This document shows positions 36,123-49,084 of a stretch of DNA of 64,000 nt, in pieces. A model generated the notes under the pieces. That model did no database searches and was not told the DNA's origin. It saw only the letters and a list, made by a program, of their open reading frames with translations. Made by a program: the position numbers and the translations under genes. Every line of letters starts with the position of its first letter. Positions within the stretch are counted from its first letter, which is position 1. This DNA is from Serripes groenlandicus (Eukaryota; Mollusca; Bivalvia; Cardiida; Cardiidae). The stretch lies in the NCBI GenBank assembly GCA_031761405.1, contig JASEVX010000005.1, forward strand, positions 38,242,489 through 38,306,488. Reading direction: 5' to 3'.

Positions 36123-39100
36123 ACGTGTGTTATTGTCAGATGTTAAATACAATACGTTGTTGTTTAAATATGCAGTCGCATGTCATTCCCGCATTTATTT
36201 TATTTTCGCCTGCCATGGAAAGGATGCCATAACGACAACCACTTCGTCGTGTGTCCGTCTGCCGTCACGTTGCTATTACTAACTGACTATATTAAACCCT
36301 GTCACTCCTTTTGGTCCGTATGATCATCCATTTAGGTTCAATTGATTGATTGATTGATTGGTTGCGGTTTAACGCAGTTTTCAACACTTTTTCTTATCAC
36401 TGCGACCCAGTTCACCTATTTTTTTCCTGGCTTTCTCACACCTGGCTTTCTCACACAAGTACTCCACACAACATTCTTTCCAAGCACCTGGCTTCTTTTC
36501 CACATAGACTGTTAGCCCATTGGCGGAAGTCAAATGACGCTTGTCACAGTGACTTTTGTCAAACTTCAGAAAGTCCCAACAGTATTTTCAGTCCTTTGAT
36601 TATCTTTTTATGTTGCTGACTTACTTAGGCCGCCTCACATGAAATACACCCATCAAGATCATCATGTTCATCTGCATAATCTCACCAAAACATCCCCTTT
36701 TAGTAACCTTGTTATGCAAGCCCCTGGATAACTTTTATGTCCTAAATATGTCTGTTGATTGATAGTTTGGCCTTTTTATGCCGCTTTCAGCTATACAATT
36801 TTTTCAATTTTATTACGGCTTATCCTGGGTAAGTTACCAGTTCTACCAGCCAGTCAGTCGTTATGATAATCCAGCTACCCTGAGCGCAAAAAGAGTACAG
36901 ACATTACTACCATTTTAAAAGTATTTGGTATAACCCGGTCGGGGATCGACCTCCCGTTCCTGAGGCGGACGCTCTACCACTACACCAACGAGGCGGTGCC
37001 TGTTGAAGTACGCGCAGTTTGATCATAGCAGCAATTTCTTTCTATATATACTTTCGAATGTAGGTTTTTATGTGACGTGATTGGTAGGACCTCGACCTAG
37101 TTGTTAACTCTTTCTCACATATAAACTGAACTGTAGCAGACGACTTTGAAAACATCGAGAAAAAACATATGGAAAGTCTATAAATTAAAGAACAAGGATT
37201 AAATGATGTTTAAAATATTATAAGCAAAGTCTCCTTTTGCCACAATGTTTTAAAAAGGTCTGCTGCCGAGGCGTCAGAAAGCGTCTTTTATGTATCAAGA
37301 CTTTCTTTTCTTGGCTGTATCAATTTTTCTCAAGAGATTAGGACCATAGTGAGACAGGTATTTTCTTCTCACGTGGTCGTAAGTTGATTAATCATAGTCT
37401 CGTGACTATGGCTTTCTGTAATCCTTTCAGGGTAAAAACGAGTCTACCGCAAACCACTTCGAAAAAAGTTAAATAATAAAATAAAATAATAAAAGAATCT
37501 TGTTTTCCTGCAATGTAAAATAGACCCCTATTTTCGAGATATAACAAAGTTTCCTTTTTACAAAAAAACAACAACAACTGACTCTGAATAAATAAACGGT
37601 AAATGGCCGTCTTCTTCATTCGTTTTACCAGGGACGTAGATTTACTTGTGATTTTAAGGTCACCTGAGCACGAAGTGCGCATTGTGAATTATTGTGGTCG
37701 CCCTTCGTCACGGTTAGCATTCTCTCAATGTGCTCACTTTAAAAAGATTCACCTCCGAAACTATCTGACCGATTTTCAAATAGTTTTGTTGAAATGATCC
37801 TTACCTGATCACTGCAAGCCATTTTGTTGGTTAAAAGACATGTCCAACACGGGCTGGGGCTGTTTTACCCGTTATGACCAGAGTGTAAGAATTAGACAAT
37901 TATTTCATAAGAAAATAAATGCCTGATTTTAAAATACTTACCGGTACATAAGCACTTATTTGGTGACCTTTTAAGGCATATTAATTCGACAACAGACATA
38001 GACATATTCGCCTTGTAGCAGTGGAGCTATACTGGAATGTATTAGATTACCTGACCGCAAACTAAGTAAGTGAGGTTGAATGTGTGGTTCGCATGACACA
38101 TCACATTGCATTTCTCAGGTAAGAGATCCAGGGCCGTCATTGCCCTCTTGTTTTCACAAACTAATCGTCTGGTCGTAGTCTACACTATTCACCAACTCTT
38201 TTTAGTCCTTAAAACTGTCTGCAGAAGACGACTTTGAATTATAGGTAAATCTCTATAAACAAACGTCTAATTATCATTATGAGCAATTTCACTTTTTGCC
38301 ACAATGTTTTCTTAAGTCGTCTGCTGCAGAGGCTTCTGCATGTCGGAAAAGGCAGAAAAAAAACTAAATTTAAAATCGTATGTAACATCTGAAAATTTGG
38401 ATTTAATATTTTGTTAAAAAGTTGAAAAACATTTATTAAAGTGAGCATCTCCTTCTCCAACAATGTCTTCGATCTGCTGTTTTTAAATGACGCCTGCTGC
38501 AGATCTGTGAAAAGTCGTCTCTGAACGAGTATGGGTCAAGGCAGGGAAAATAGATTATTCTTATCAAGCACGAGCAAACGGGTTCACATGTACTAATTAA
38601 TGGTGACTTGAAGTGTTCCACGTCACATAAAGAGCGACCTACTGGACTTGGTGATAAGAAAATATCCAGATCAACATACATCTTCACACAGTCTGATCAG
38701 GAACTTTCCTTATCGCTATCTAGTATTATAATCATCGTGGAGAAAGGTTATAACTGACCATACAAGTTAATCGTGTTTTGATTTAAAAATGTTTGTTTTT
38801 ATGGAACATGGCTTAATCTAAGTAAACACTTTCTAATGGCACCTGAGCTACGACGCGCAAATGTTTTTTTTGTGTTTTCCGCCATTGCATCAAATTCGAC
38901 GAAATATAACCACTGGGGCTACACTTCTGTTCTGTAGGTCTGTAAACGCATGAACTATATTACATATAAACGAAACTTTATCGTATACACGGGTTCGTCC
39001 TAATATTTTCTGCTCGTGTTTGTAACGAGACATATTTTCACATGAGGCGGCTCGCATTTCGGTGTTGTTTAGTTCTACAGGACTAACCGACATATATCCA

Positions 39101-39344
39101 GACTATAAGCCACGGCACACACACATCGACCTTTGGTGGTTTTATGACTATTGACAATACTTATAACTATTACATTGAATACTGTTATACTTTACTTTTG
39201 GTGATCACCAGTTTTTAGACGGTTTCCAAATGCGTACTCGTATGACGGCGAACAGTGAAAATCCTCCGTGCTGCCAGATCTGGCTATTAATTAGTTGTCT
39301 AGTCCCAAAGGTTCGTTTTCGCGTGATTCGCCAATTTAAGTGTT
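36123..39344. other. Intergenic DNA between genes 4 and 5
   Basis: Nearly the same as the region after gene 1: two-copy 15-bp VNTR (36426-36455), a SINE, the bivalve-type repeat (37655-37872), MITE relatives and a type B flank. No gene is supported. Confidence 0.6.
36754..37003 (-). mobile_element. tRNA-derived SINE, unit 4 (minus strand)
   Basis: tRNA-like head 36996 down to 36927. Confidence 0.65.
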
Positions 39345-39350
39345 TATATA
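39345..39350 (+). promoter_or_regulatory. TATA box of gene 5
   Basis: TATATA lies 90 bp before the ATG; type B core promoter. Confidence 0.65.
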
Positions 39351-39434
39351 GTAGTACAACACCAACCACCCCACACAGCAAGAATTCATTCAAATTCGTG
39401 GTTTAGTCTTTATCTAGTAAAAAAAGGAATTAAA

Positions 39435-42400
39435 ATGTGTAGTGCTAATTGGGTTGGCCTGGTTGGTATTATTCTTGTTTGCTTTCAATTGACAAATGCG
39501 ATCCAGTATGTTACTGTTTCAACAAGAGTAGGAGAAATCGAAGGATTTGAAGATGCGGTGATGATTGATGGAAGCATGTTTCATGTTGAAAAATTTCTTG
39601 GGATACCGTACGGAGAACCCGCCAGTGGTGTCAACCGTTTTGAGAAACCAGTTCCAAAAGCGCCATTCCAGATGAAATATTCCGCGCTCAGTTTTCCACC
39701 ATCTTGTTACCAACCCAGAGAAACAAAGCAAATTTTGTCCGAGGACTGCCTTTACATGAATATTTATGTTCCGAAGACTACACAACAAACCCCACTTCCG
39801 GTTATGGTTTGGATTCACGGGGGATCGTTTGTAGTGGGTGCCGGTAGTATTTATCAAGCAGAAGCTCTGAGTGTTTTTGGACAAGTTATTGTTGTTACAA
39901 TTAACTACCGTTTGGGAATGTTCGGATTTTTACGGAGTACTGATGGTCTGTTGATCGGGAACCAGGGATTGTGGGACCAGCACTTGGCGATCAAATGGGT
40001 AAACAACAATATTGCCGGTTTCAATGGAGATCCAAATGACGTTACCATTTTTGGCGAATCCGCTGGTTCCGCATCCGTACTTCTACAATCGCTGTATCCC
40101 GGTAACACAGGTCTGTTCAAGCGAGTAATTGCAGAAAGCGGGACCGCATTGTCCTATTGGGCTGTCACTGATCCAATTGCAGAGGTAGTGGAGGAAGTTG
40201 CTGGGTGCAGCAATGCAAGCGATCCGATATTCTGTTTGAAACTTTTATCACCGGGGGACCTTTTAAAAAACGCCCAAACCTATAAAGGTCGAACAATTCT
40301 GTATTCCCCGGCTGTAGATCACGATTTTCTGACTGAGAGTCCGAATGATATCATTTATGGTAATAATTCAATTTCAGCCAAATCACGTGCATTCTTTGCT
40401 TCTTTGGACATCCTAACAGGCATTAATAATTTCGATGGCGCTCTATATTTTCACGATGTTTGGAATGCTGTATTGCAGGAAACGTTCCCGAACATTCACC
40501 TAAATAGGAGTGTATTTCTGGAAATTGTCGTACCCCTGACGGTCCAAAGTGTATTACGACCAAAATGCCAGAAGGTCACTGAACAGCTTGAGTCTGCCGT
40601 TGCGTTTGAATACACTGACTGGAATGATCCGAACAATGACACCAGAGCGAGAAATATGTTGTTAGATCTATCTTGTGACATCGCGTTTTTCGTGCCTGCA
40701 GTGAATACAGTACAAAGGCATTCAATGTTGGGTCAAGGCAGAACATATCTATACGAATTTGCACTAGAACTCTACAAACACGTCCTACCAACACCACCCT
40801 ATGTTATAGGTTAGTATTTTTTTTTTGACAATGTTTAACTCATATTGAACTTGCTACAAATATATAGGCTGCGATTGACGATTTAGGTTCTAATTGATAC
40901 TGTTGTTTAGTATATGACTTAAACTTGACAGGCTACGCTTCTAGTTCTGTAACCGAAATATGCACTTAGGTATACATAATAGGAAGAGTATACAGCTCAT
41001 TTACCCACATTATCTCTCACATCATTCAACCAAACCCAATGATGTGGGTACTCAAAATGAAAATAGGGTTAGATGGTAAAATAAAGATATAAGAAAGAAA
41101 AAAACATCCATTATCTAGAGATCTGAAATAATATGTAGGCGGAAAACGAAGGCTTTTGTGAAACTCTGCATTCACTAATTTTACTTTCATTATAGAATTT
41201 TCATATTTTCCCTATATATTTCAAAGTCGTCTGCTTCCGATTTAATTTATGCATATGGGAGTGGTTGGTTAATTACTGTTTCTGCACTATTCGCAATTTA
41301 TTCACATTATCTAAAAGAAACTTGACAAAGACAGCGGAACAAAATTATAATCACAAGCTTGTTACATGATTCGGTTTGGGTAACGAGTACATGTACGTGT
41401 CCTTGGATACACAATGTCTACGTGTATCAGTGGATATTGCAAGAAGTGCGAGAGGCTCGTGCATTTTCATATCAGCTAAGGTCAATTACAAGATGGTCCT
41501 TGTCTTGTATTATATGTTGCATTGGTGGCCCGAGGCCTAATTCTGAATTGACCATTGTTTTTGTTTTCGTTCTTGTCAAGGACTGTCTCTTGAAGATTCT
41601 AACAAAACGTATAGTCGTATTCTGCTTCTCTGAGTACTCAAGTCGTAAATGTATGGGACATGATCGATTTTCATGAAATAAGTTATATGAGCCGTTCCAA
41701 GAGAAAACCAACATTGTGGACTCTACGTAAAATATCGACCCGGATTAGTCTAAGCATGCTAACCATGACAGACACTGTTTGCATCCTGTGGATTTTCTGT
41801 TTCAGGAATCATTACTCCATACCTCTAACCTCCTGAGACGGAATGTGTCGACCCAGATTAGCCTGCACGGACTGCGCATGCTGATCTGGTCGATACATTA
41901 CGCAGAGTAAATATTGTTGGTTTTCTCGTGGCACGGCTCATATCACGACGATGGTACAGTCATCATTATCGCTGCGTGATAGACCTGTGTACTAGGATAG
42001 GAAATATATCTTTCCTAACATCACTCTGTCATGGCAGGGATCTATCCTATAATACTTGTGCTTAATAAAAACACACGATTACAACTTGACCACGTCGGAT
42101 TCCTGTATTCCTGTAGTATACCTAACCTGTATGATTGTTTTATACGATTAGGCTCTACCCACGCAGACGAGATTCCATTCGTGTTTGGGTACGCTGTGAG
42201 TAATGCCTTTATTACGAACGTTACATACACAGACCAGCAGAAGGCGGTATCGCGTGCAATGATGACTATGTGGACCAATTTTGCAAAGTCAAGGCAAGTA
42301 TAGAATCGACTATCTTTAGTTCTTTTATTTTAGCTTGTCTATCCTAAAAATAGTTTAAACTATTTCAGTTAAACTCTTGTCGGCGTTGACGTATTCATTA

Positions 42401-45400
42401 GCACCCATGTCCGCCTATGTGTCCATTTTGAGCCGTCCCGCAAGAAAACCAACATTATGGCATATGCGTAATGTATCGACCAGATCAGCCTGCGCTGTCC
42501 GCGCAGACTGATCCGGGCCGACACATTCCGTCTCAGGGGGATAGATGTATAGAGTAATGATTCCTGAAACAGAAAATCCACAAGAGGCGAAACGTGTATA
42601 TCCGGGTAAGCCTGCGCGGCATGCTTAGGCTGATCCGGGTCGATACTTTACGCAGAGTCCACATTGTTGGTTTTCTCGCGAGACGTTACCATTAACCCGC
42701 ATGCAGACGTATTTTGACGCGTCTGTACCAAACAGTGTAGGGAATTAAAATATTGCTTAAAGTGCTATTTTCTCCCGTTTCAGGTTTTTGTCTATTCTGT
42801 TATAAAAATTAAAATTAATTCATTAATTATAGATTGCAAAGTCGTCTGCTGCATATCCTTTTTTAAATTGTTAATTAACAATTTTATATTCACGAACATT
42901 TTAAATCCGTTGTGTATTTACAAACATTTGCATGATAGAGAGAAAACCCGCCATTGTCAAACTATATTTTTTATTGAGGTATAACTACACCAAAAAGTAT
43001 ACAAGGTCAAAGTACAACACACGTAATCTTCATTTATATACAAAATCTATCTTAGAGTACCTCAAGTATGAATATAGATAAAGTTTGGTAATTGCAGGTC
43101 ATACAACTCTAACATTGGATTAACTAATTATTTGGTAAATTCCTTTTTTCATACATTCATTGATTGATTGATTGTAGTTTAACGCTGTTTGTTAAAGCCT
43201 TTTCGGTTATATCAACTCGCCTAGTTCACATGTTGTCAATCATGAAATGGCGACTTTGAACTTATAACAACGGGTTTTGTCCACGTGTGTACACACTAAG
43301 CGATCCACAATTAAACAGTACATATATACGGATAGTCCAAAGAGTGCCCTTGTTTAAAATAATGTTTAATTACATGACTTAACGAACAAAGAGAACAAAC
43401 ATGTGCGCCGTTTCGCGAGATAACAAACATTTTGGACTCTGCGTAATGTATCGACCCAGATCAGCCTGCGCAGACCGCATAGGCTAATCCGGGCCGACAC
43501 ATTGCGTCTCCGGTGGATAGTGGTATAGAGAAATGATTTCTGAAACAGAAAATTCACAGGAGGCGAAAAGTGTCTGTCCTGGTTAGCCTGCTTAGGCTGG
43601 TCCGGGTAGATACTTTACGTAGAGTCCACAATGTTGGTTTTCTTGTGAAACCGCTCATGTTTGTAATGAATGGAAGACATTTCCTGGAGAAAGATAAGTC
43701 GAACAAGGGTATGTTGCTCGTGTCGTTCCGTTGTATATATGCCAGTATCAATGAGGGCTTGCGATCATGGGGTCGGGAGTTCGATTTCAGACTCGGATAT
43801 TCAATTTTCTTATAATTGACAAAAGTCATTGTAATGAACGCAAATCGTATACCTACTATAATCTTTAAAATCTTAGTAGCAAGGTCGATAGTTGCCTGGG
43901 AAAATGCAGTTTAAAAAGGGGGACACATGAATACCTGTAGGTGAACTGGCTGGCGTGACTGTACTGATATACTGTTGGAAACGGTGTTTTTCTCTAATTA
44001 ATCAATTAGTCTTGAGTTTCAATGAAGCCAATTTGAACCAGTGTTTGTTTTGATGGGGTTTTCGCCGTTTCCTCATCAGCTGTTCAGTTTTATCATGGCG
44101 ACAGTTTCTGTACTAGGTAAGGAAGTGTGTCTTGTCTCAGGACGACAATTCACCACGACCGCTCTGATCGGGTATCGGACTCGGAACACCAGGTATGACA
44201 TTCTGCACGCCATCCACTCGGATTTAAGGTTGATGAATTCACAAACAAAACTAATAAAACGTCTTTGTGACGCACTGTCTTTTCATGTTCTATTGCCCTT
44301 GAATTTAACCCATTACTTCACAAAGACGACATTTGACATTTGACACCTATTATTGCAATATTTTCAACTCTCTATCAATATATATCTTTAAGTTTTCTAG
44401 ATTGTTGAAATTGTTCGTCTGCTAATTGTAAAGCAGACGACATTTGAAAGACATGTGAATTAATGGGTTAAAAAGTTACATGTAGAACTCCCAAAACGGA
44501 GAAATACTATTCGGGCCTCCTCACATGACGTGACAAATGATATTCGGTACAATGCGGAGCCTTTGAACAACGTCTATAAACAAACATCTGACTCTAATAA
44601 AGTGTAATTGACCCTTATTGCAATGTACGACTATATATAGAATTTACGTATGCCGAAGTACGACTTTATACAGAATTTACGTATGCCGAATGTACGACAT
44701 TGTACAGAATTTACGTATGCCGAATGTACGACTTTATACAGAATTTACGTATTCCGGATGTACATGTACGACTATATACAGAATTTACGTATGCCGGAGG
44801 TACGACTTTGTACAGAATTGATAAATGATATTCGGTACAATGCGGAGCCTTTGAACAACGTCTATAAACAAACATCTGACTCTAATAAAGTGTAATTGAC
44901 CCTTATTGCAATGTACGACTATATATAGAATTTACGTATGCCGAAGTACGACTTTATACAGAATTTACGTATGCCGAATGTACGACTTTGTACAGAATTT
45001 ACGTATGCCGAATGTACGACTTTATACAGAATTTACGTATTCCGGATGTACGACTATATACAGAATTTACGTATGCCGGAGGTACGACTTTGTACAGAAT
45101 TTGCATATGCCGAATGTACGACACTAAGCTCCATTTGCGAACACTGTAACACAGAGGCAGTCTGATCCTAGTCTACAATGTTCGTTACTTAATACCAATT
45201 CTTAGTAAAGAAGAATCCATAACTGTTTAAATGTCTGGAATGATGATATGCTTTTCAGGAATTAAGTGAATAAGGGTTAACCCGTTCCCAATTGTAGATG
45301 TTTTCTGGTGCATCTGCAGCAGACGACTTTTAAAAAAGATAGTGTTGCAAAAGTAGAAATTGCTCATCAGGAGCAATTTCTCGTTTTGCCAGAATGTTTT

Positions 45401-45757
45401 CAACTCTATTTAATAATCAAACCTTTATTTTTGGAGATTTTTCACGTTTTCCAAATATGTTTTTGAAGGCATCTACAGCAGGTTTGTTGTATGTGGAAAA
45501 GATTTATTTAAGAGCCTCCAAAAGTGGGTTTTCGTATAACGTTGCTGATCTTTGTACTTTTCAGTGATCCGAACAAACCTTTGAACGTCGAATCTTACAT
45601 TGGTACAGTATGGCCACAATACAACAAGACTGATCAGGACTATTTACAGCTTACAGCAACATCCAACACCAAGAAAATTAAACAGAGTTTCCAGGCCAGA
45701 CGAATGGCATTCTGGTTGAATTACATTCCAACTATCCTGAAAACCCCTTGTCAATAA
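39435..45757 (+). CDS. Gene 5: CEL-like carboxylesterase, exons 39435-40809, 42152-42293, 45565-45757
   Basis: This copy is complete and open, 569 residues, with the triad intact. Exon 1 equals that of gene 2 except for R31 (AGA for AGT), shared only with gene 6. Exon 2 carries Thr461 and intron 2 is the long form, both as in gene 1. The gene is therefore type B at its 5' end and type A further down, with a switch within or near intron 1. Its intron 1 foldback element also has a mix of variants. Confidence 0.9.
41689..41939. repeat. Foldback element in intron 1, unit 5
   Basis: Same family; the arm reads CTCTACGTAA on the left and GAGTAAATATTG on the right. Confidence 0.7.
42430..42685. repeat. 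Foldback element A in intron 2, unit 5
   Basis: Inverted relative to the intron 1 copy. Confidence 0.7.
43403..43655. repeat. Foldback element B in intron 2, unit 5
   Basis: Complete; it has CTTAGGCTGGTCC where units 2, 3, 4 and 6 read CTGGTCC. Confidence 0.7.
44304..44472. repeat. 169-bp TTTAACCC MITE, unit 5
   Basis: Same length and ends as in unit 1. Confidence 0.7.
44532..45126. repeat. 34-bp minisatellite, unit 5
   Basis: Two blocks; the first has a private 6-bp gain giving TGTACATGTACGAC at 44760. Confidence 0.8.
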
Positions 45758-45758
45758 A
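45753..45758 (+). terminator. Polyadenylation signal overlapping the stop of gene 5
   Basis: AATAAA contains the TAA stop. Confidence 0.6.
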
Positions 45759-48700
45759 ACGTGTGTTATTGTCAGATGTTAAATACAATACGTTGTTGTT
45801 GTTGAAATATGCAGTCGCATGTCATTCCCGCATTTATTTTATTTTCGCCTGCCATGGAAAGGATGCCATAACGACAACCACTTCGTCGTGTGTCCGTCTG
45901 CCGTCACGTTGCTATTACTAACTGACTATATTAAACCCTGTCACTCCTTTTGGTCCGTATGATCATCCATTTAGGTTCAATTGATTGATTGATTGATTGG
46001 TTGCGGTTTAACGCAGTTTTCAACACTTTTTCTTATCACTGCGACCCAGTTCACCTATTTTTTTCCTGGCTTTCTCACACCTGGCTTTCTCACACCTGGC
46101 TTTCTCACACAAGTACTCCACACAACATTCTTTCCAAGCACCTGGCTTCTTTTCCACATAGACTGTTAGCCCATTGGCGGAAGTCAAATGACGCTTGTCA
46201 CAGTGACTTTTGTCAAACTTCAGAAAGTCCCAACAGTATTTTCAGTCCTTTGATTATCTTATATGTTGCTGACTTACTTCGGCCGCCTCACATGAAAAAC
46301 ACCCATCATGATCATCATGTTCATCTGCATAATCTCACCAAAACATCCCCTTTTAGTAACCTTGTTATGCAAGCCCCTGGATAACTGTTATGGCCTAAAT
46401 ATGTCTGTTGATTGATAGTTTGGTCTTTTTATGCCGCTTTCAACAATACAATTTTTTCAATTTTATTACGGCTTATCCTGGGTAAGTTACCAGTTCTACC
46501 AGCCAGTCAGTCGTTATGATAATCCAGCTACCCTGAGCGCAAAAGAGTACAGACATTACTACCATTTTAAAAGTATTTGGTATAACCCGGTCGGGGATCG
46601 ACCTCCCGTTCCTGAGGCGGACGCTCTACCACTACACCAACGAGGCGGTGCCTGTTGAAGTACGCGCAGTTTGATCATAGCAGCAATTTCTTTCTATATA
46701 TACTTTCGAATGTAGGTTTTTATGTGACGTGATTGGTAGGACCTCGACCTAGTTGTTAACTCTTTCTCACATATAACTGAACTGTAGCAGACGACTTTGA
46801 AAACATCGAGAACAAACATATGGAAAGTCTATAAATTAAAGAACAAGGATTAAAAGATGTTTAAAATATTATAAGCAAAGTCTCCTTTTGCCACAATGTT
46901 TTAAAAAGGTCTGCTGCCGAGGCGTCAGAAAGCGTCTTTTATGTATCAAGACTTTCTTTTCTTGGCTGTATCAGTTTTTCTCAAGAGATTAGGACCATAG
47001 TGAGACAGGTATTTTCTTCTCACGTGGTCGTAAGTTGATTAATCATAGTCTCGTGACTATGGCTTTCTGTAATCCTTTCAGGGTAAAAACGAGTCTACCG
47101 CAAACCACTTCGAAAAAAGTTAAATAATAAAATAAAATAATAAAAGAATCTTGTTTTCCTGCAATGTAAAATAGACCCCTATTTTCGAGATATAACAAAG
47201 TTTCCTTTTTACAAAAAAACAACAACAACTGACTCTGAATAAATAAACGGTAAATGGCCGTCTTCTTCATTCGTTTTACCAGGGACGTAGATTTACTTGT
47301 GATTTTAAGGTCACCTGAGCACGAAGTGCGCATTGTGAATTATTGTGGTCGCCCTTCGTCACGGTTAGCATTCTCTCAATGTGCTCACTTAAAAAAGATT
47401 CACCTCCGAAACTATCTGACCGATTTCAAATAGTTTTGCTGAAATGATCCTTACCTGATCACTGCAAGCCACTTTGTTGGTCAAAAGACATGTCCAACAC
47501 GGGCTGGGGCTGTTTTACCCGTTATGACCAGAGTGTAAGAATTAGACAATTATTTCATAAGAAAATAAATGCCTGATTTTAAAATACTTACCGGTACATA
47601 AGCACTTATTTGGTGACCTTTTAAGGCATATTAATTCGACAACAGACATAGACATATTCGCCTTGTAGCAGTGGAGCTATACTGGAATGTATTAGATTAC
47701 CTGACCGCAAACTAAGTAAGTGAGGTTGAATGTGTGGTTCGCATGACACATCACATTGCATTTCTCAGGTGAGAGATCCAGGGCCGTCATTGCCCTCTTG
47801 TTTTCACAAACTAATCGTCTGGTCGTTGTCTACACTATTCACCAACTCTTTTTAGTCCTTAAAACTGTCTGCAGAAGACGACTTTGAATTATAGGTAAAT
47901 CTCTATAAACAAACGTCTAATTATCATTATGAGCAATTTCACTTTTTGCCACAATGTTTTCTTAAGTCGTCTGCTGCAGAGGCTTCTGCATGTCGGAAAA
48001 GGCAGAAAAAAAACTAAATTTAAAATCGTATGTAACATCTGAAAATTTGGATTTAATATTTTGTTAAAAAGTTGAAAAACATTTATTAAAGTGAGCATCT
48101 CCTTCTCCAACAATGTCTTCGATCTGCTGTTTTTAAATGACGCCTGCTGCAGATCTGTGAAAAGTCGTCTCTGAACGAGTATGGGTCAAGGCAGGGAAAA
48201 TAGATTATTCTTATCAAGCACGAGCAAACGGGTTCACATGTACTAATTAATGGTGACTTGAAGTGTTCCACGTCACATAAAGAGCGACCTACTGGACTTG
48301 GTGATAAGAAAATATCCAGATCAACATATATCTTCACACAGTCTGATCAGGAACTTTCCTTATCGCTATCTAGTATTATAATCATCGTGGAGAAAGGTTA
48401 TAACTGACCATACAAGTTAATCGTGTTTTGATTTAAAAATGTTTGTTTTTATGGAACATGGCTTAATCTAAGTAAACACTTTCTAATGGCACCTGAGCTA
48501 CGACGCGCAAATGGTTTTTTTGTGTTTTCCGCCATTGCATCAAATTCGACGAAATATAACCACTGGGGCTACACTTCTGTTCTGTAGGTCTGTAAACGCA
48601 TGAACTATATTACATATAAACGAAACTTTATCGTATACACGGGTTCGTCCTAATATTTTCTGCTCGTGTTTGTAACGAGACATATTTTCACATGAGGCGG

Positions 48701-48994
48701 CTCGCATTTCGGTGCTGTTTAGTTCTACAGGACTAACCGACATATATCCAGACTATAAGCCACGGCACACACACATCGACCTTTGGTGGTTTTATGACTA
48801 TTGACAATACTTATAACTATTACATTGAATACTGTTATACTTTACTTTTGGTGATCACCAGTTTTTAGACGGTTTCCAAATGCGTACTCGTATGACGGCG
48901 AACAGTGAAAATCCTCCGTGCTGCCAGATCTGGCTATTAATTAGTTGTCTAGTCCCAAAGGTTCGTTTTCGCGTGATTCGCCAATTTAAGTGTT
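45759..48994. other. Intergenic DNA between genes 5 and 6
   Basis: Three-copy 15-bp VNTR (46065-46109), a SINE, MITE relatives, the bivalve-type repeat (47306-47522), then a type B flank almost identical to that of gene 5. No gene is supported. Confidence 0.6.
46407..46655 (-). mobile_element. tRNA-derived SINE, unit 5 (minus strand)
   Basis: tRNA-like head 46648 down to 46579. Confidence 0.65.
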
Positions 48995-49000
48995 TATATA
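48995..49000 (+). promoter_or_regulatory. TATA box of gene 6
   Basis: TATATA lies 90 bp before the ATG; type B core promoter. Confidence 0.65.
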
Positions 49001-49084
49001 GTAGTACAACACCAACCACCCCACACAGCAAGAATTCATTCAAATTCGTGGTTTAGACTTTATCTAGTAAAAAAAGGAATTAAA

